Shown in pieces: positions 6,352-16,500 of a DNA stretch of 28,749 bases. The DNA lies in the NCBI GenBank assembly GCA_947505055.1, contig CANNLO010000019.1:1-28749 (forward strand). Direction: 5' to 3'. Under the pieces are notes generated by a model. It did not search any database. It saw nothing but the letters and a program-made list of their open reading frames with translations, and was not told the origin of the DNA. This DNA comes from Methylococcaceae bacterium (lineage in GTDB: Bacteria; Pseudomonadota; Gammaproteobacteria; Methylococcales; Methylomonadaceae). The number at the start of each line of letters is the position of its first letter. The stretch's first letter is position 1. The position numbers and the translations under genes were made by a program.

Positions 6352-9243
6352 TTAAATGCCTGACCATGCTGCCGGTACTTTCCACTCCTTCAACCACCCT
6401 GCAAACTCAGATGCGGGCATGGGCTTGGCAATACTGTAACCTTGGACCTGCCGGCAATCCGTTTTTAAAAGAGCAATTCCTTGTTCGATTGATTCCACGC
6501 CCTCTGCAATGACTTGTCGTCGGAAAGATTTGGCTAAACCAATGATTCCTTGCACGATAGCTAAAGCGTCTTCGTCTTCCAGCATATCTCGCACAAAAAT
6601 CTGATCGATTTTTAGTGTTTCTACCGGTAGATGTCTGAGATAACTAAGCGAAGAATAGCCAGTACCGAAATCGTCCAAGGCAAATTTTATACCCAGGGTT
6701 TGACATTCTATGATTACCTTGGAGGTAAGATGCAAATCATGTAGTGCCTGAGTTTCCAGTATTTCCAGTTCAAAATCAGCCGGATTGACCGTAGGGTAGC
6801 GCTCAAAGGCATAATAAAGTTGAAGAATAAAGTCTTCGGCTTGCAGTGATCGGGCAGTGACATTTACACTGATTTGAAGATCCATGCCCAAACTGAGCCA
6901 ACTCTCCATGTGTTGCAATGCCTGATCAATAACCCAAGCATCGAGTTTTATAGCTAGCTCACTGTGATCAATCAGCGGTAAGAAATCACTTGGCTTAAGC
7001 AATCCGCGTTCTGGATGTTGCCAGCGAATTAATGCTTCTGCACCGAAAATAATACCCTTCTGCATGTCAAATTTGGGCTGGAAAAACAGTTCAAATTCGT
7101 TGTTTTCAAGCGCCAGTCCAATGCGGTCAAGAGCTTCGCGATGCGCATGGAGTTTACGATCCAGCTCCAGATTATAAATATGAAAGCAGTTTTTACCTTC
7201 CTGTTTGGCCTGATACATGGCTTGATCCGCTTGACGTAGCAGAGTATCCGGGACGGAGTAATCTTTGGATTGATGTTGCGTGTTTAATATCTTGTAGTCA
7301 TCAGGAAAAATACTGATACCAATACTGGCAGAGACAGAGACATGCTGATTGCTCAAGAGAATAGGATTGCTGATAGTTTCTAGCAGACGATGCAAAGTAA
7401 TCTCGCAGTCTTCTACCTTGTCCAGATCAAGCAATAAAAATACAAACTCATCGCCACCTAAACGAGCAATGGTATCACCGTCGCGTAGTGCATTTTTAAT
7501 GCGTTGGGCAATTTGAATCAGTAATTGGTCGCCCGCTTCATGGCCGAGTTTATCGTTAACCGCTTTAAAACCATCCAGATCAAGGTAGCCAATGGCCATT
7601 AAACAACTGTCACGTTTGGTTTGGGCAAATGCCAGGTTCATGCGATCTGCCAACAGTAACCGGTTAGGCACACCGGTTAGCGGATCGTAGTGAGCGATAA
7701 GTTCCAGCTTTTTTTCATGATCTTTAAGTGGAGTAATATCCGATGAGGTACCGATATAATGGGTTATTTTTCCCTGTTTATCTACAACAGCAGAAATGGT
7801 AAGCCATTCGGCAAAGATGTCTCCATTCTTCCTGCGGTTCCACACTTCGCCACACCAGTGGCCTTTTTGTGTGATTGTTTGCCACATGGCTTTATAGAAA
7901 CTGTCTTCGTGAAGTCCGGATTTGAGGAAATTGGGTTTGTGGCCCAGCACATCGTCTCGTGAATAGCCTGTTACCTTGATGAAGGCAGGATTTATGTCGA
8001 TAATGTTGCCCTGCGCATCGGTAATCATTATGCCTTCCTGAGTGCTTGTAAAAACGCTGGCTGCCACACGTTGCTGCTCTTCAATCCTTTTCTTTTTACT
8101 TATTTCGCGGCGTAAACGCATATTCCAGCTTGAGATAAAAACCAGCAGTAAAATGGCGGCTATAGCATAGAGTAGAAATGTTCTGGTTTTTATTCCGGGC
8201 TCATACTTTAAACTCATCCAACGATTCTGGATGTTATTTTTTTCCGCTGGGGTGAAGTCAATTTTTCCTGTTTGTACCTGGCCGTAAATGAAGCCCTCCA
8301 GATGATCCGTTGACTTGACCAGACCCAGCTGTTGATAAGTGTCAGCAATGCGTTGAAAACGTTTGATGTCGGTGTGACCAATTGGTATGGTCTCGGGTAA
8401 AATCATTTTTAGCGTTTCCTGTGCCTCAAAACGCAGATGATCGGCAGATAGCCGGTTTCCGGGATTATATTTATCCAGAATGAGCTGGATCATTTCATCT
8501 TGATGCTTGAGAGCGTAATCCCAGCCCTTAAGGGAGGCGCGCAAAAAACGCAGAACTCGTTCCGGGTGCTGGTTTATTTCCTGCTCCGTAGTGAAGAGAT
8601 TGTCACTTAAAAAATCCACACCATAATTTCGGGGATCAATAATGTTTATTTCGATGTCGTGTTTTTTAAAATATTCGACCTGGTCGGTAAGATAGCCAAC
8701 CATGACATCAGTTTTCCCATTAATTAAGTCGTTGGGGTTAAAGGAGTTATCCAGACGAATAAATTGCCGAGAGGAAATACCGGTTTCGTAAAGCATAGCC
8801 AGTAGCGGTGCATTGTCATATGTGTCTTCCATAACTCGTTTGCCCTTAAGTTCATAGGGACTGACTATGCCTGATTTTTTTAAGCTAATGTATACCAGCG
8901 GATTATGTTGAAAAATCGATGCTAAAATAACTACAGGATTGCCCAGTAGTCTCTGCTCTAAAAGACCGGTATCGGATACGCCATATTGAGATTCGTTTTT
9001 TAGAACTTGATCGATATTATTAACACCAGAAATGCGTTCGTGAATAGTAACATCGAGCATTTCTTCAGCGTAAAAGCCTTTTTCCTTAGCCGCATAGTAC
9101 CCTGCAAACTGATAAGAATGTATCCACTTGAGTTGCAATGACACCCGTTCTGTAGCCTGTCCAGAATTCGCAAATAAAGGGAATGAGCAGAAAGCCAGAT
9201 AAAATAAAGTAGCGAGACGGAATATGCGCATATAAATCAGCAT
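6352..9243 (-). CDS. THI5/NMT1-like periplasmic sensor fused to PAS-GGDEF-EAL
   Basis: This 963-residue inner-membrane signalling protein has a signal peptide or N-terminal anchor (residues 1-25), then a THI5/NMT1-type ABC substrate-binding-like domain (about 33-320; LKWIHSYQFAGYYAAKEKGFY is the hallmark of the thiamine-pyrimidine/riboflavin/nitrate-type binders). One transmembrane helix follows (about 355-373), then a PAS domain (about 395-505), GGDEF (about 515-695) and EAL (about 705-955). The diguanylate cyclase signature GGDEF at 596-600 is intact, as are EAL at 736-738, DDFGTGYSSLSYL, LKIDQIFV and AEGVES, so both c-di-GMP synthesis and hydrolysis look possible. The ligand is unknown; a pyrimidine- or small-heterocycle-like molecule is only suggested by the fold. 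It is monocistronic, with Met5 as an alternative start. Confidence 0.93.
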   Translation of the reverse strand: MLIYMRIFRLATLFYLAFCSFPLFANSGQATERVSLQLKWIHSYQFAGYYAAKEKGFYAEEMLDVTIHERISGVNNIDQVLKNESQYGVSDTGLLEQRLLGNPVVILASIFQHNPLVYISLKKSGIVSPYELKGKRVMEDTYDNAPLLAMLYETGISSRQFIRLDNSFNPNDLINGKTDVMVGYLTDQVEYFKKHDIEINIIDPRNYGVDFLSDNLFTTEQEINQHPERVLRFLRASLKGWDYALKHQDEMIQLILDKYNPGNRLSADHLRFEAQETLKMILPETIPIGHTDIKRFQRIADTYQQLGLVKSTDHLEGFIYGQVQTGKIDFTPAEKNNIQNRWMSLKYEPGIKTRTFLLYAIAAILLLVFISSWNMRLRREISKKKRIEEQQRVAASVFTSTQEGIMITDAQGNIIDINPAFIKVTGYSRDDVLGHKPNFLKSGLHEDSFYKAMWQTITQKGHWCGEVWNRRKNGDIFAEWLTISAVVDKQGKITHYIGTSSDITPLKDHEKKLELIAHYDPLTGVPNRLLLADRMNLAFAQTKRDSCLMAIGYLDLDGFKAVNDKLGHEAGDQLLIQIAQRIKNALRDGDTIARLGGDEFVFLLLDLDKVEDCEITLHRLLETISNPILLSNQHVSVSASIGISIFPDDYKILNTQHQSKDYSVPDTLLRQADQAMYQAKQEGKNCFHIYNLELDRKLHAHREALDRIGLALENNEFELFFQPKFDMQKGIIFGAEALIRWQHPERGLLKPSDFLPLIDHSELAIKLDAWVIDQALQHMESWLSLGMDLQISVNVTARSLQAEDFILQLYYAFERYPTVNPADFELEILETQALHDLHLTSKVIIECQTLGIKFALDDFGTGYSSLSYLRHLPVETLKIDQIFVRDMLEDEDALAIVQGIIGLAKSFRRQVIAEGVESIEQGIALLKTDCRQVQGYSIAKPMPASEFAGWLKEWKVPAAWSGI

Positions 9244-9542
9244 AAAAAAGGATTTAATTTTAATATTCTACCATTCAGTTTGTGCGATTGTAATGTGGAA
9301 ATATGTAAATGAGATAAGCGATTTTAGTTAGATCATCAACTCATGATAGTTAGAAAGCTGACTGTAATATAGTGCATACCGGTTTAAAAAACTGTTTAAA
9401 CAGCATGTGTTTATGAGTAATCGGTAAGATTTAACTATGAATCTATGGTGATTTATTTTGGTTATTAAGCAGTTAGTATTGATTTTAAATGAAATGCACT
9501 TATAGTTGCGCAACAAAAACATAAAATTTTAGAGAGTAAACC
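9244..9542. promoter_or_regulatory. 299-base AT-rich divergent spacer, with candidate sigma70 promoter for the DUF475 gene
   Basis: This spacer separates the start of the sensor gene (minus) from the DUF475 gene (plus), so it must hold both promoters. TTGATT (9479-9484) and TATAGT (9501-9506) are 16 bases apart, a plausible -35/-10 pair for the rightward gene. TTGCGCAA (9506-9513) is an 8-base palindrome overlapping the -10 edge, and AGAGAG (9531-9536) is the ribosome site before ATG 9543. I see no convincing ORF and no yybP-ykoY riboswitch. Confidence 0.35.
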
Positions 9543-10559
9543 ATGCAATATTTCCGTCTTTCGTTTATCGTTACCATCGTTTGTCTTGCGGCAGCCTATT
9601 ATTGGGCTGGAATAATGGGTATTTTTATCGCCAGTATTCTGGGAGTTCTTGAAGTCAGCTTGTCATTTGACAATGCTGTTGTTAACGCATCGATCTTAAA
9701 ACGTATGGATGAACGTTGGCAGCATTACTTTTTAACCTGGGGGATTTTGATTGCCGTTTTTGGTATGCGACTGCTGTTTCCAATTGTAATTGTTTCGGCT
9801 GCAACCGGTATTGGCTTTATGGGTGTTACCGAAATGGCCTTAAACGATACTGCGACATATGCCAAACATTTAACTGAGTCACATGTACAAATTGCAGCGT
9901 TTGGTGGCATGTTTTTGCTGATGGTGTTTTATTCATTTATTTTTGATGAAGAAAGAGAATTACATTGGCTGGGCTGGATTGAAAGAAAGATGGGTTCTTT
10001 TGGAAAGCTCGAAGCCATTGAAATTATTATGGCACTGGGCCCATTGTTAATTATCCAAAATTACTTGCCACAGGATATTCGTTTGGACGCACTGGTTGCC
10101 GGTGTTACCGGTGTTATTTTGTATGTGGTAGTAGATAGTATGGCGGCCTTGTTCGAGAATGAAGAAGAAGGCGAAGAAGTAGTTGCTGTACTTAAAAAAA
10201 GCGGCATGATGAGTTTTATCTATCTTGAAGTGCTGGATGCGTCATTTTCGTTTGATGGCGTGATTGGTGCTTTTGCGATTACCCAGGATGTAGTTATTAT
10301 TATGCTGGGTTTGGCGATTGGTGCCATGTTTGTCCGAAGTTTGACTGTTTATCTGGTGCGCAAAGGTACGCTGGACGAATATGTGTTTTTGGAGCATGGC
10401 GCGCATTATGCGATTGGGGTGTTGGCGGGCATTATGTTGGTTGGCATGACCCAGCATATTTCTGAAATCATCACCGGCTTGTCGGGAGCCGTATTGATTG
10501 GCTTATCGGTGATTTCTTCGATTCGCTATAAGAAACGCGAAGCCAAAGCTGCTGTTTAA
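9543..10559 (+). CDS. DUF475/TerC-like integral membrane protein
   Basis: This 338-residue protein has about nine hydrophobic helices and belongs to the DUF475 branch of the TerC/Alx/YkoY superfamily. The family's two acidic membrane motifs are both present, as an inverted-repeat fold would have: EVSLSFDNAVV with Glu37 and Asp43, and LDASFSFDGVIGAF with Asp232 and Asp238. A charged cytoplasmic or periplasmic loop (EEEGEEVV near 207-213) separates the halves. TerC/Alx/YkoY relatives are known Mn2+ exporters or tellurite-resistance factors; for DUF475 itself, metal export is an inference. It has its own AGAGAG ribosome site and sits alone upstream of the czc-type operon, on the same strand, 151 bases before the next gene. 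Confidence 0.85.
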   Translation: MQYFRLSFIVTIVCLAAAYYWAGIMGIFIASILGVLEVSLSFDNAVVNASILKRMDERWQHYFLTWGILIAVFGMRLLFPIVIVSAATGIGFMGVTEMALNDTATYAKHLTESHVQIAAFGGMFLLMVFYSFIFDEERELHWLGWIERKMGSFGKLEAIEIIMALGPLLIIQNYLPQDIRLDALVAGVTGVILYVVVDSMAALFENEEEGEEVVAVLKKSGMMSFIYLEVLDASFSFDGVIGAFAITQDVVIIMLGLAIGAMFVRSLTVYLVRKGTLDEYVFLEHGAHYAIGVLAGIMLVGMTQHISEIITGLSGAVLIGLSVISSIRYKKREAKAAV

Positions 10560-10590
10560 GGTTGTGTTTGTATTTCTTGATTAACAACAT

Positions 10591-10607
10591 TAAGCGAATC
10601 CCGCTTA
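10591..10607. other. Small stem-loop after the DUF475 gene
   Basis: TAAGCG (10591-10596), AATCC and CGCTTA (10602-10607) form a 6-bp stem with a 5-base loop, 31 bases past the stop codon. No U-run follows, so a Rho-independent terminator is not supported. Confidence 0.35.
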
Positions 10608-10710
10608 CAATGAAGCCAGAACATATTTGATTTTTAAACGTGTGATTAAGGTGGGTAAAAATTAACCCGGTAAATTATTTAAACGGTTTATTTAGCATGA
10701 CAGTGTCAGC

Positions 10711-11100
10711 ATGAAGACAACGTTACGCAAATTTACCTTTATTTTTCTGACGCTAGTTCAATTGATAGCACCGTTGGTGCATGCGCATACTGGTGAGAAA
10801 ATTTCAAATGTCGGACTACATGTTCCCGGACTTGAATTGCTTGGTATTGAACAAAATGGCCTGAGATGTCAGGCCATTGATTATGATCATGGCATCATGG
10901 TCGGTATAGATGCCGGTATAAAAGACAAAAAAGTTAATGCGATTGCCGAATCAGATAATGACTATTATGTGCATCAACAGTCGCGAGCCTTTAACCTCGC
11001 ACGATCTCCTTCTCACACCACAATTCTATCCCCTCCATCGCAGCGGTTTGGACGATTGATTTTATCCTCGCTCATTCCCCGAGCACCTCCAGTTCAGTAA
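10711..11100 (+). CDS. Small secreted protein of unknown function preceding the RND efflux operon
   Basis: I do not recognise a named family. The 129-residue product has a clear Sec signal peptide (residues 1-25: MKTTLRKF, hydrophobic FIFLTLVQLIAPLV, cleavage after VHA), so the mature periplasmic protein would begin His26-Thr-Gly. Histidines at 26, 37, 60, 88 and 102 and a lone Cys53 are spread over a short chain, with a GLHVPGLELL segment near 35-44 and a basic, Pro-rich C-terminus. It lies 111 bases before the outer-membrane component of the czc-type operon on the same strand. A metal-binding or accessory role in that efflux system is inferred from place and composition only. No clear Shine-Dalgarno sequence precedes ATG 10711. 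Confidence 0.7.
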   Translation: MKTTLRKFTFIFLTLVQLIAPLVHAHTGEKISNVGLHVPGLELLGIEQNGLRCQAIDYDHGIMVGIDAGIKDKKVNAIAESDNDYYVHQQSRAFNLARSPSHTTILSPPSQRFGRLILSSLIPRAPPVQ

Positions 11101-11182
11101 GCGCTATTGATGTGTGGTTCTTAACCGGATTCAGTAAACAAAAACCATTGTCGAAAGAACCGTGTAGCTTTTATTTATAACG

Positions 11183-11196
11183 CGGCAAAAATGCCG
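11183..11196. other. Small hairpin upstream of the efflux operon
   Basis: CGGCA (11183-11187), AAAA and TGCCG (11192-11196) form a 5-bp stem 15 bases before ATG 11212. It is close enough to affect ribosome access to the first efflux gene, but the stem is short. Confidence 0.3.
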
Positions 11197-11211
11197 TATC
11201 GAGCTTGACCT

Positions 11212-12486
11212 ATGTTTTTTTTGAACCTTATTAAAAGGCTCATACCCACATTCCTTTCTGGTGCAGTGGTTTTCTTTGTCGCAATAACTCCTGGCTTTGC
11301 TGATTCGCCGCTCATTGTGGAGCATCATGATTTGATTGAAAGCGATGCGAGTTTGAGTTTAGCTAAAGTGATTACTTTAACGCTGGAAAAATATCCTGAT
11401 GTAACCTGGCTTACTTCACTCGAAGAAGAAGCCTCGGCGCTTGCCCGGCGAGGTAAGAGTTGGACCGCTGGTGCTTCTCAGGCCGGGCTACGTTTTCAGG
11501 AAGCGAGTAGCGGTACCCTTCATTATATTGACGCTTTTGTTCAGGTACCGTTATGGAACTTTGGGCAGCGCGATGCCGAACAGACAGTCGCCAAACAAGC
11601 TGAAAATAGTGCATTGTCACAAACGTTCGCAGTTAAATTAAGGGTTGCCGGCTTAATTCGGGGTGCTTTGTGGGATATGGAACTGGCTAGTATCACTTAT
11701 GAGCAGGCAAAAGCCGAACTTACGGTTACAGATCAGTTGCTGGCTAAAGTACAACGACGTGTAGAGTTGGGTGATTTGCCTCGCGCCGATTTATTATTGG
11801 CACAATCGGAGTCTTTGCAAAAACGCTCGGTGATGACATTGGCGGAAGCGGAATTAATGCATGCCCGTAAACGTTATGCCAGTATCACGCTTTTAACTAA
11901 AGCTCCGAGTGATTATCGGGAAAAGATGGCAGATATAGTTAAAATCCAACAAAGTCATCCGGCCTTGGTGGCAATAAATAGCCAGATTAAACGTAAACAG
12001 GCGGAACTCAATGCGATTAAATTGGTGGGTTCAGGGCAGACGAATGTCGCGGTTGGTATTAATAGTGACCGCTATACCGATGATCAACGCAGTAATAAAA
12101 CGGACAGTTTTAACATCGGCGTTACGGTTCCTTTTGGTGGGACTGACTATCTTTCGCCACATATCGCTGCGGTTAATGTTGATTTAAATAAATTAATGTC
12201 TGAACAGCAACAACTGAACCGTACTTTGGAACAGGCGCATCATGAAGCTGAACATAATCTGGAAGTCAATCGGGTAGAGCTGAGTATCGCCAATGAACTG
12301 AAACAGGTGGCGGAACAACACTTAAAAATGACCGAATCAAGTTTTTCGGTGGGAGAAATTGATCTGATGGATTTATTAAGAATCCAGTCCAGAACCCAGC
12401 AAGCAGTTTTAAATGCCAAGCAACGGGCGGTTATGCTTCAGCGTGATATCGCAATTTATAATCAAGCCGTAGGAGTTACGCCATGA
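11212..12486 (+). CDS. czcC: RND efflux outer-membrane factor (TolC/CzcC-like)
   Basis: This 424-residue protein starts with a signal peptide (residues 1-31, ending GFADS) and continues as an outer-membrane efflux protein with the long amphipathic helices of the TolC family in two repeats (about 60-220 and 240-420). The helices are rich in A, E, Q and L, for example LAKVQRRVELGDLPRADLLLAQ and SSFSVGEIDLMDLLRIQSRTQQA. It forms the outer-membrane tunnel of the tripartite pump whose adaptor and RND pump follow. Its stop overlaps the next start (ATGA at 12483-12486), so translation is probably coupled. There is no good ribosome site before ATG 11212. The symbol is by analogy with Czc; metal specificity is not shown. 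Confidence 0.88.
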   Translation: MFFLNLIKRLIPTFLSGAVVFFVAITPGFADSPLIVEHHDLIESDASLSLAKVITLTLEKYPDVTWLTSLEEEASALARRGKSWTAGASQAGLRFQEASSGTLHYIDAFVQVPLWNFGQRDAEQTVAKQAENSALSQTFAVKLRVAGLIRGALWDMELASITYEQAKAELTVTDQLLAKVQRRVELGDLPRADLLLAQSESLQKRSVMTLAEAELMHARKRYASITLLTKAPSDYREKMADIVKIQQSHPALVAINSQIKRKQAELNAIKLVGSGQTNVAVGINSDRYTDDQRSNKTDSFNIGVTVPFGGTDYLSPHIAAVNVDLNKLMSEQQQLNRTLEQAHHEAEHNLEVNRVELSIANELKQVAEQHLKMTESSFSVGEIDLMDLLRIQSRTQQAVLNAKQRAVMLQRDIAIYNQAVGVTP

Positions 12487-13586
12487 GAAGTTATCAATTT
12501 TTACTGCTATTAAATTTGGCATTGGTGGCCTGTCCGGAAGTTCTGGCAGAAAACACTATTCAAATATCTATGGAACAGATGACTAGCCTAGGCGTAAAAC
12601 TGGGCAAAATGGATGCCGTAAGCCAGTTTCCAGTATTGTCAGTTCCAGCCAAAGTGGTCATTCCGCCGTCACAGGAGTATGTCGTTAGCGCAACACAGGC
12701 CGGATTTATTGAAAAGCTGAATGTGGCGATAGGCGACAAGGTTGTAAAAGGGCAGTTATTAGCGCTGCTTAACAGTCCTGATTTGTTGGTGTTACAGCAG
12801 GAATATCTTAAGGCCGATAACGCATTGCAATTGGTTTCAGCGATTTATCAGCGTGATAAAAAACTGCTTCAGGAAGGCGTCATTTCTGATCGTCGCTGGC
12901 AGGAAACCAGTAGTCAATTTCATTCTGCGGTTTCTGAAACGGAAAAACAAAAGCAATTACTGGAAATTACCGGTATGAGCGCTGGTGAAGTTGCGCAGTT
13001 TGGCAAAGTACATAGTTTAAGTCGTCAACTCAGTGTTCGGACTCCGATTACCGGGGTGGTCATCGAACGTTTGGCTGTCGTGGGAACGCATATTGATATG
13101 ATGGAGCCACTTTATCGCGTGGCAAATCTGGAGCAGTTATGGCTGGAAATGGCCATTCCCCAGGAACGTATTGGCAATCTTAAAATCGGTGACCGGGTCG
13201 AGCTTGAAAACTCGAAAGTCAGTGCAAAAATCAGCCTGTTAGGTCAAAGCGTTAATACTGAAAACCAGACTATTCTGGCGCGAGCGGTGGTAGATCAACA
13301 AAATTCAGCGATACTTCGAGTGGGTCAACGGCTCAATACGCGGGTTATTCAACTTAGCGACAAAGCTACCTTTAAGGTTCCAAATGCGGCGATCGCTCAG
13401 AATGACGGTAGAGCCTTTATTTTTATCCGTAAGCAGGATGGGTTTGCGGTTGTACCTGTTACTGTTATTGGTAAACAAGAGCTTGAATCTATTATTCATG
13501 GCGACTTCAAAGGGAATGAAGAGATTGCGGTAAACGGTGCGGTTGCACTAAAAGCTAACTGGTTAGGACTGGGGAGTGAACAATAA
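12483..13586 (+). CDS. czcB: RND efflux periplasmic adaptor (membrane fusion protein, CzcB-like)
   Basis: This 367-residue protein has an N-terminal signal peptide (residues about 1-22, ending VLAEN). The MFP architecture follows: a lipoyl half-motif near 68-105 (ATQAGFIEKLNVAIGDKVVKG, LLALLNSPDLLVLQQEYL), a coiled-coil hairpin (about 105-165), the second lipoyl half (VRTPITGVVIERLAVVGTHID), and beta-barrel and membrane-proximal domains to the C-terminus. It links the RND pump to the outer-membrane channel. There is no N-terminal His-rich metal-binding stretch like that of classical CzcB. It overlaps the upstream gene by four bases and the pump gene by one (TAATG), typical of a tightly coupled operon. 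Confidence 0.88.
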   Translation: MRSYQFLLLLNLALVACPEVLAENTIQISMEQMTSLGVKLGKMDAVSQFPVLSVPAKVVIPPSQEYVVSATQAGFIEKLNVAIGDKVVKGQLLALLNSPDLLVLQQEYLKADNALQLVSAIYQRDKKLLQEGVISDRRWQETSSQFHSAVSETEKQKQLLEITGMSAGEVAQFGKVHSLSRQLSVRTPITGVVIERLAVVGTHIDMMEPLYRVANLEQLWLEMAIPQERIGNLKIGDRVELENSKVSAKISLLGQSVNTENQTILARAVVDQQNSAILRVGQRLNTRVIQLSDKATFKVPNAAIAQNDGRAFIFIRKQDGFAVVPVTVIGKQELESIIHGDFKGNEEIAVNGAVALKANWLGLGSEQ

Positions 13587-16500
13587 TGTCTAATCTGATT
13601 CGCTTTGCACTGAGCCAGCGACTGTTGATGATGTTGTTAGTGGGACTGTTATCAGGTGGCGGCTATTATGCCTTTAAAAATATCCCGATTGACGCTTTTC
13701 CTGAAGTGTCGCCAACACAGGTAAAAATTATCGTAAAAGCGCCTGGAATGACTGCGGAAGAAGTTGAAGCCAGAATTACTGCGCCCATCGAAGTTGAGCT
13801 GCTGGGGATTCCGCATCAAACCATGTTGCGCTCCCTCGCAAAATACGCCTTGACTGACATTACCATCGATTTTAAAGAGGGCACGGATATTTACTGGGCT
13901 CGGCAACAAATTGCTGAACGCTTGAATACAATGTGGGGCAGTTTGCCGGTAGGTGTCGAAGGTGGAATTGCGCCTATGACGACACCTTTAGGTGAAATGT
14001 TTATGTTTAATATTGAAGGCGGTGATTTAAGTTTAATGGAGCGCCGCAGTTTGCTGGACTGGGTTATCAGACCTGCCTTGCGGACCGTGCCAGGCGTGGC
14101 TGATGTTAATTCACTGGGCGGTCTGGTCAGAAGTTTTGAAGTGGTGCCGGATAATACCCGGATGTCGGCTAGAGGTATCAGCATGGCGCAGTTGACCACG
14201 GCCTTGCAAAACAATAATCGCAATGATGGCGCCGGACGGATGACTGATGGTGAAGAAGCCTTGATCGTGCGTGCCGAGGGACGAATCAAAACACTCGAAG
14301 ACGTCGGCATTATTGTTGTGGACAGTAAAAATGGTGTTCCCATCACCATTAACGATGTTGCAACGGCGAGAGTTGGTGCATTGACCCGCTATGGCGCTGT
14401 CAGTAAAAATGGCGAAGGAGAGGCAGTTACCGGTTTGGTGTTAAGTTTACGCGGCGCCAATGCCAGGCAAACCATCAAGGGTTTAGAAAAGAAGCTTGCA
14501 GAAATCAGTCCGGGTTTTCCGAAAGATGTTGAAGCCAAGATTTTTTACAATCGTGGCATTCTGGTCGACAAAGCGGTAGAAACGGTTTTGCATGCCCTGC
14601 TTGAAGCCATTGCCTTGGTCATTATTCTGCTGATTTTATTTTTGGGCAATTTACGCGCAGCCTTGGTGGTTGCTTTTGCCCTGCCGTTGGCGGCCATGTT
14701 TACTTTTATTTTGATGAATTACATGGGCATGTCAGCAAACCTGATGAGTTTGGGCGGCCTTGCCATTGCCATTGGTATGCTGGTCGATGCGGCTGTGGTA
14801 GTGGTTGAAAATTTGATTACCCATTTAGCCCATACCGAAAAAGCCCGACGTTTGCCACGGTTGCACATTATTTATCGGGCTACCAGCGAAGTTGCAGGAC
14901 CTGTGGTATCCGGTATTTTGATTATTATCATCGTATTTTTACCGTTGCTGACTTTACAAGGATTGGAAGGTAAATTATTTACTCCGGTGGCGTTAACGAT
15001 AGTGTTTGCGCTTAGTGGTTCTTTGGTTTTGTCGCTAACCGTAATTCCAGTTATCGCTTCTTATTTGTTAAAAGAAGTGTCCCACGAAGAACCTTGGTTG
15101 CCAAGGCAGATGCAAAAGCTTTATCAACCTGCTTTGGTTTGGTGTATGGCCAACAGCAAAAAAGTGTTTGTTGCCGCCGGATCATTGTTGGTCGTAACGC
15201 TCTTTATTTTCACCCGAATTGGTAGCACTTTTATGCCGACGCTGGACGAAGGCGATATTATTGTGCAACTGGAAAAGCTACCCTCGATTACTTTGGAGCA
15301 ATCGGTGGATCTGGATATTCAGGTGCAAAAAAATCTGCTTAAAAATGTGCCTGAAATTGTGGATATTATTGCTCGCGTCGGCTCGGATGAACTGGGACTT
15401 GATCCCATGAGTTTAAATGACACCGATACCTTTTTGGAGCTGAAGCCAAAAAATGAGTGGCGTATGGATACCAAAGAACAATTGCTGGATGAAATACGCA
15501 AGGTGATGGCGCAAACGCCAGGCATTGCTTTCCAGTTTACCCAGCCGATCGAAATGCGGGTTTCAGAAATGCTGACGGGAACGCGTGGCGATGTGGCGGT
15601 TAAATTGTTCGGAACTGATCTGGCCGTATTAAATGATAAGGCGCAGCAAATTTCTGAGGTGTTGAAAGGCATTACCGGTGCCAGCGACGTGTTCGCGAAG
15701 CAAAATGCGGGGATGCAGTTTTTACAATTGACCATTGATAAATCGGCGGCAGGACGTTTGGGTCTTGATAGCGATAGCATTGAAGCGTTGTTGCGGGCGC
15801 AGATTGAAGGCTTGAAGCTGGGCATCGTTCAGGAAGGTATTAAACGGACGCCGTTAATATTACGCGGTAAAAGTAATACCGCCGATTTTGACAACCTGCA
15901 AATTACTTTGCCGAGTGGCGGACATGTGCCGGTAACGGCAGTTGCAAAAATAGAAAAAGTAGAGGGAGTGGTGTCGGTACGCCGAGAGCATGGTCAACGT
16001 TTCGTGGTTATTACCAGTAATGTGCTGAATCGGGATTTGGTAGGTTTTGTCGATGAGGCGCGAAAGGCGGTTGCTGACAAAATTGAGCTTCCAACCGGCT
16101 ATACAATTGAATTTGGCGGCCAGTTTGAAAACCAACAACGTGCAGCGGCTACTTTGTCATTGGTGATTCCGATTTCATTGGGTTTGATTTTTTTGTTGTT
16201 GTTTTCAACCTTCGGGTCAGTTCGGCAAGCCGTGTTGGTATTATCCAATATTCCCCTGGCAATGATTGGTGGCGTATTTGCCTTATGGGCGTCCGGCGAA
16301 TATCTGTCGGTACCGGCCTCAGTCGGATTTATTGCGCTGCTGGGTATCGCCGTGCTGAACGGCGTGGTCATGGTCAGTTATTTTAATCAACTGATTGCAA
16401 CCGGTATGGATATCGTTAAAGTCGTGTTAGTGGGTTCCTCACGGCGTTTACGACCGGTAATGATGACCGCCAGCATTGCCGCGTTTGGTTTGATTCCATT

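Noticed and set aside
9244..9542. yybP-ykoY manganese riboswitch before the DUF475 gene
   Set aside because: TerC-like genes often have one, but I could not find its conserved loop sequences or paired stems in this AT-rich spacer.
13891..14349. 152-codon reverse ORF inside the RND pump gene
   Set aside because: Ser/Pro/Ile-rich antisense shadow of a strongly supported gene; no ribosome site or known domain.
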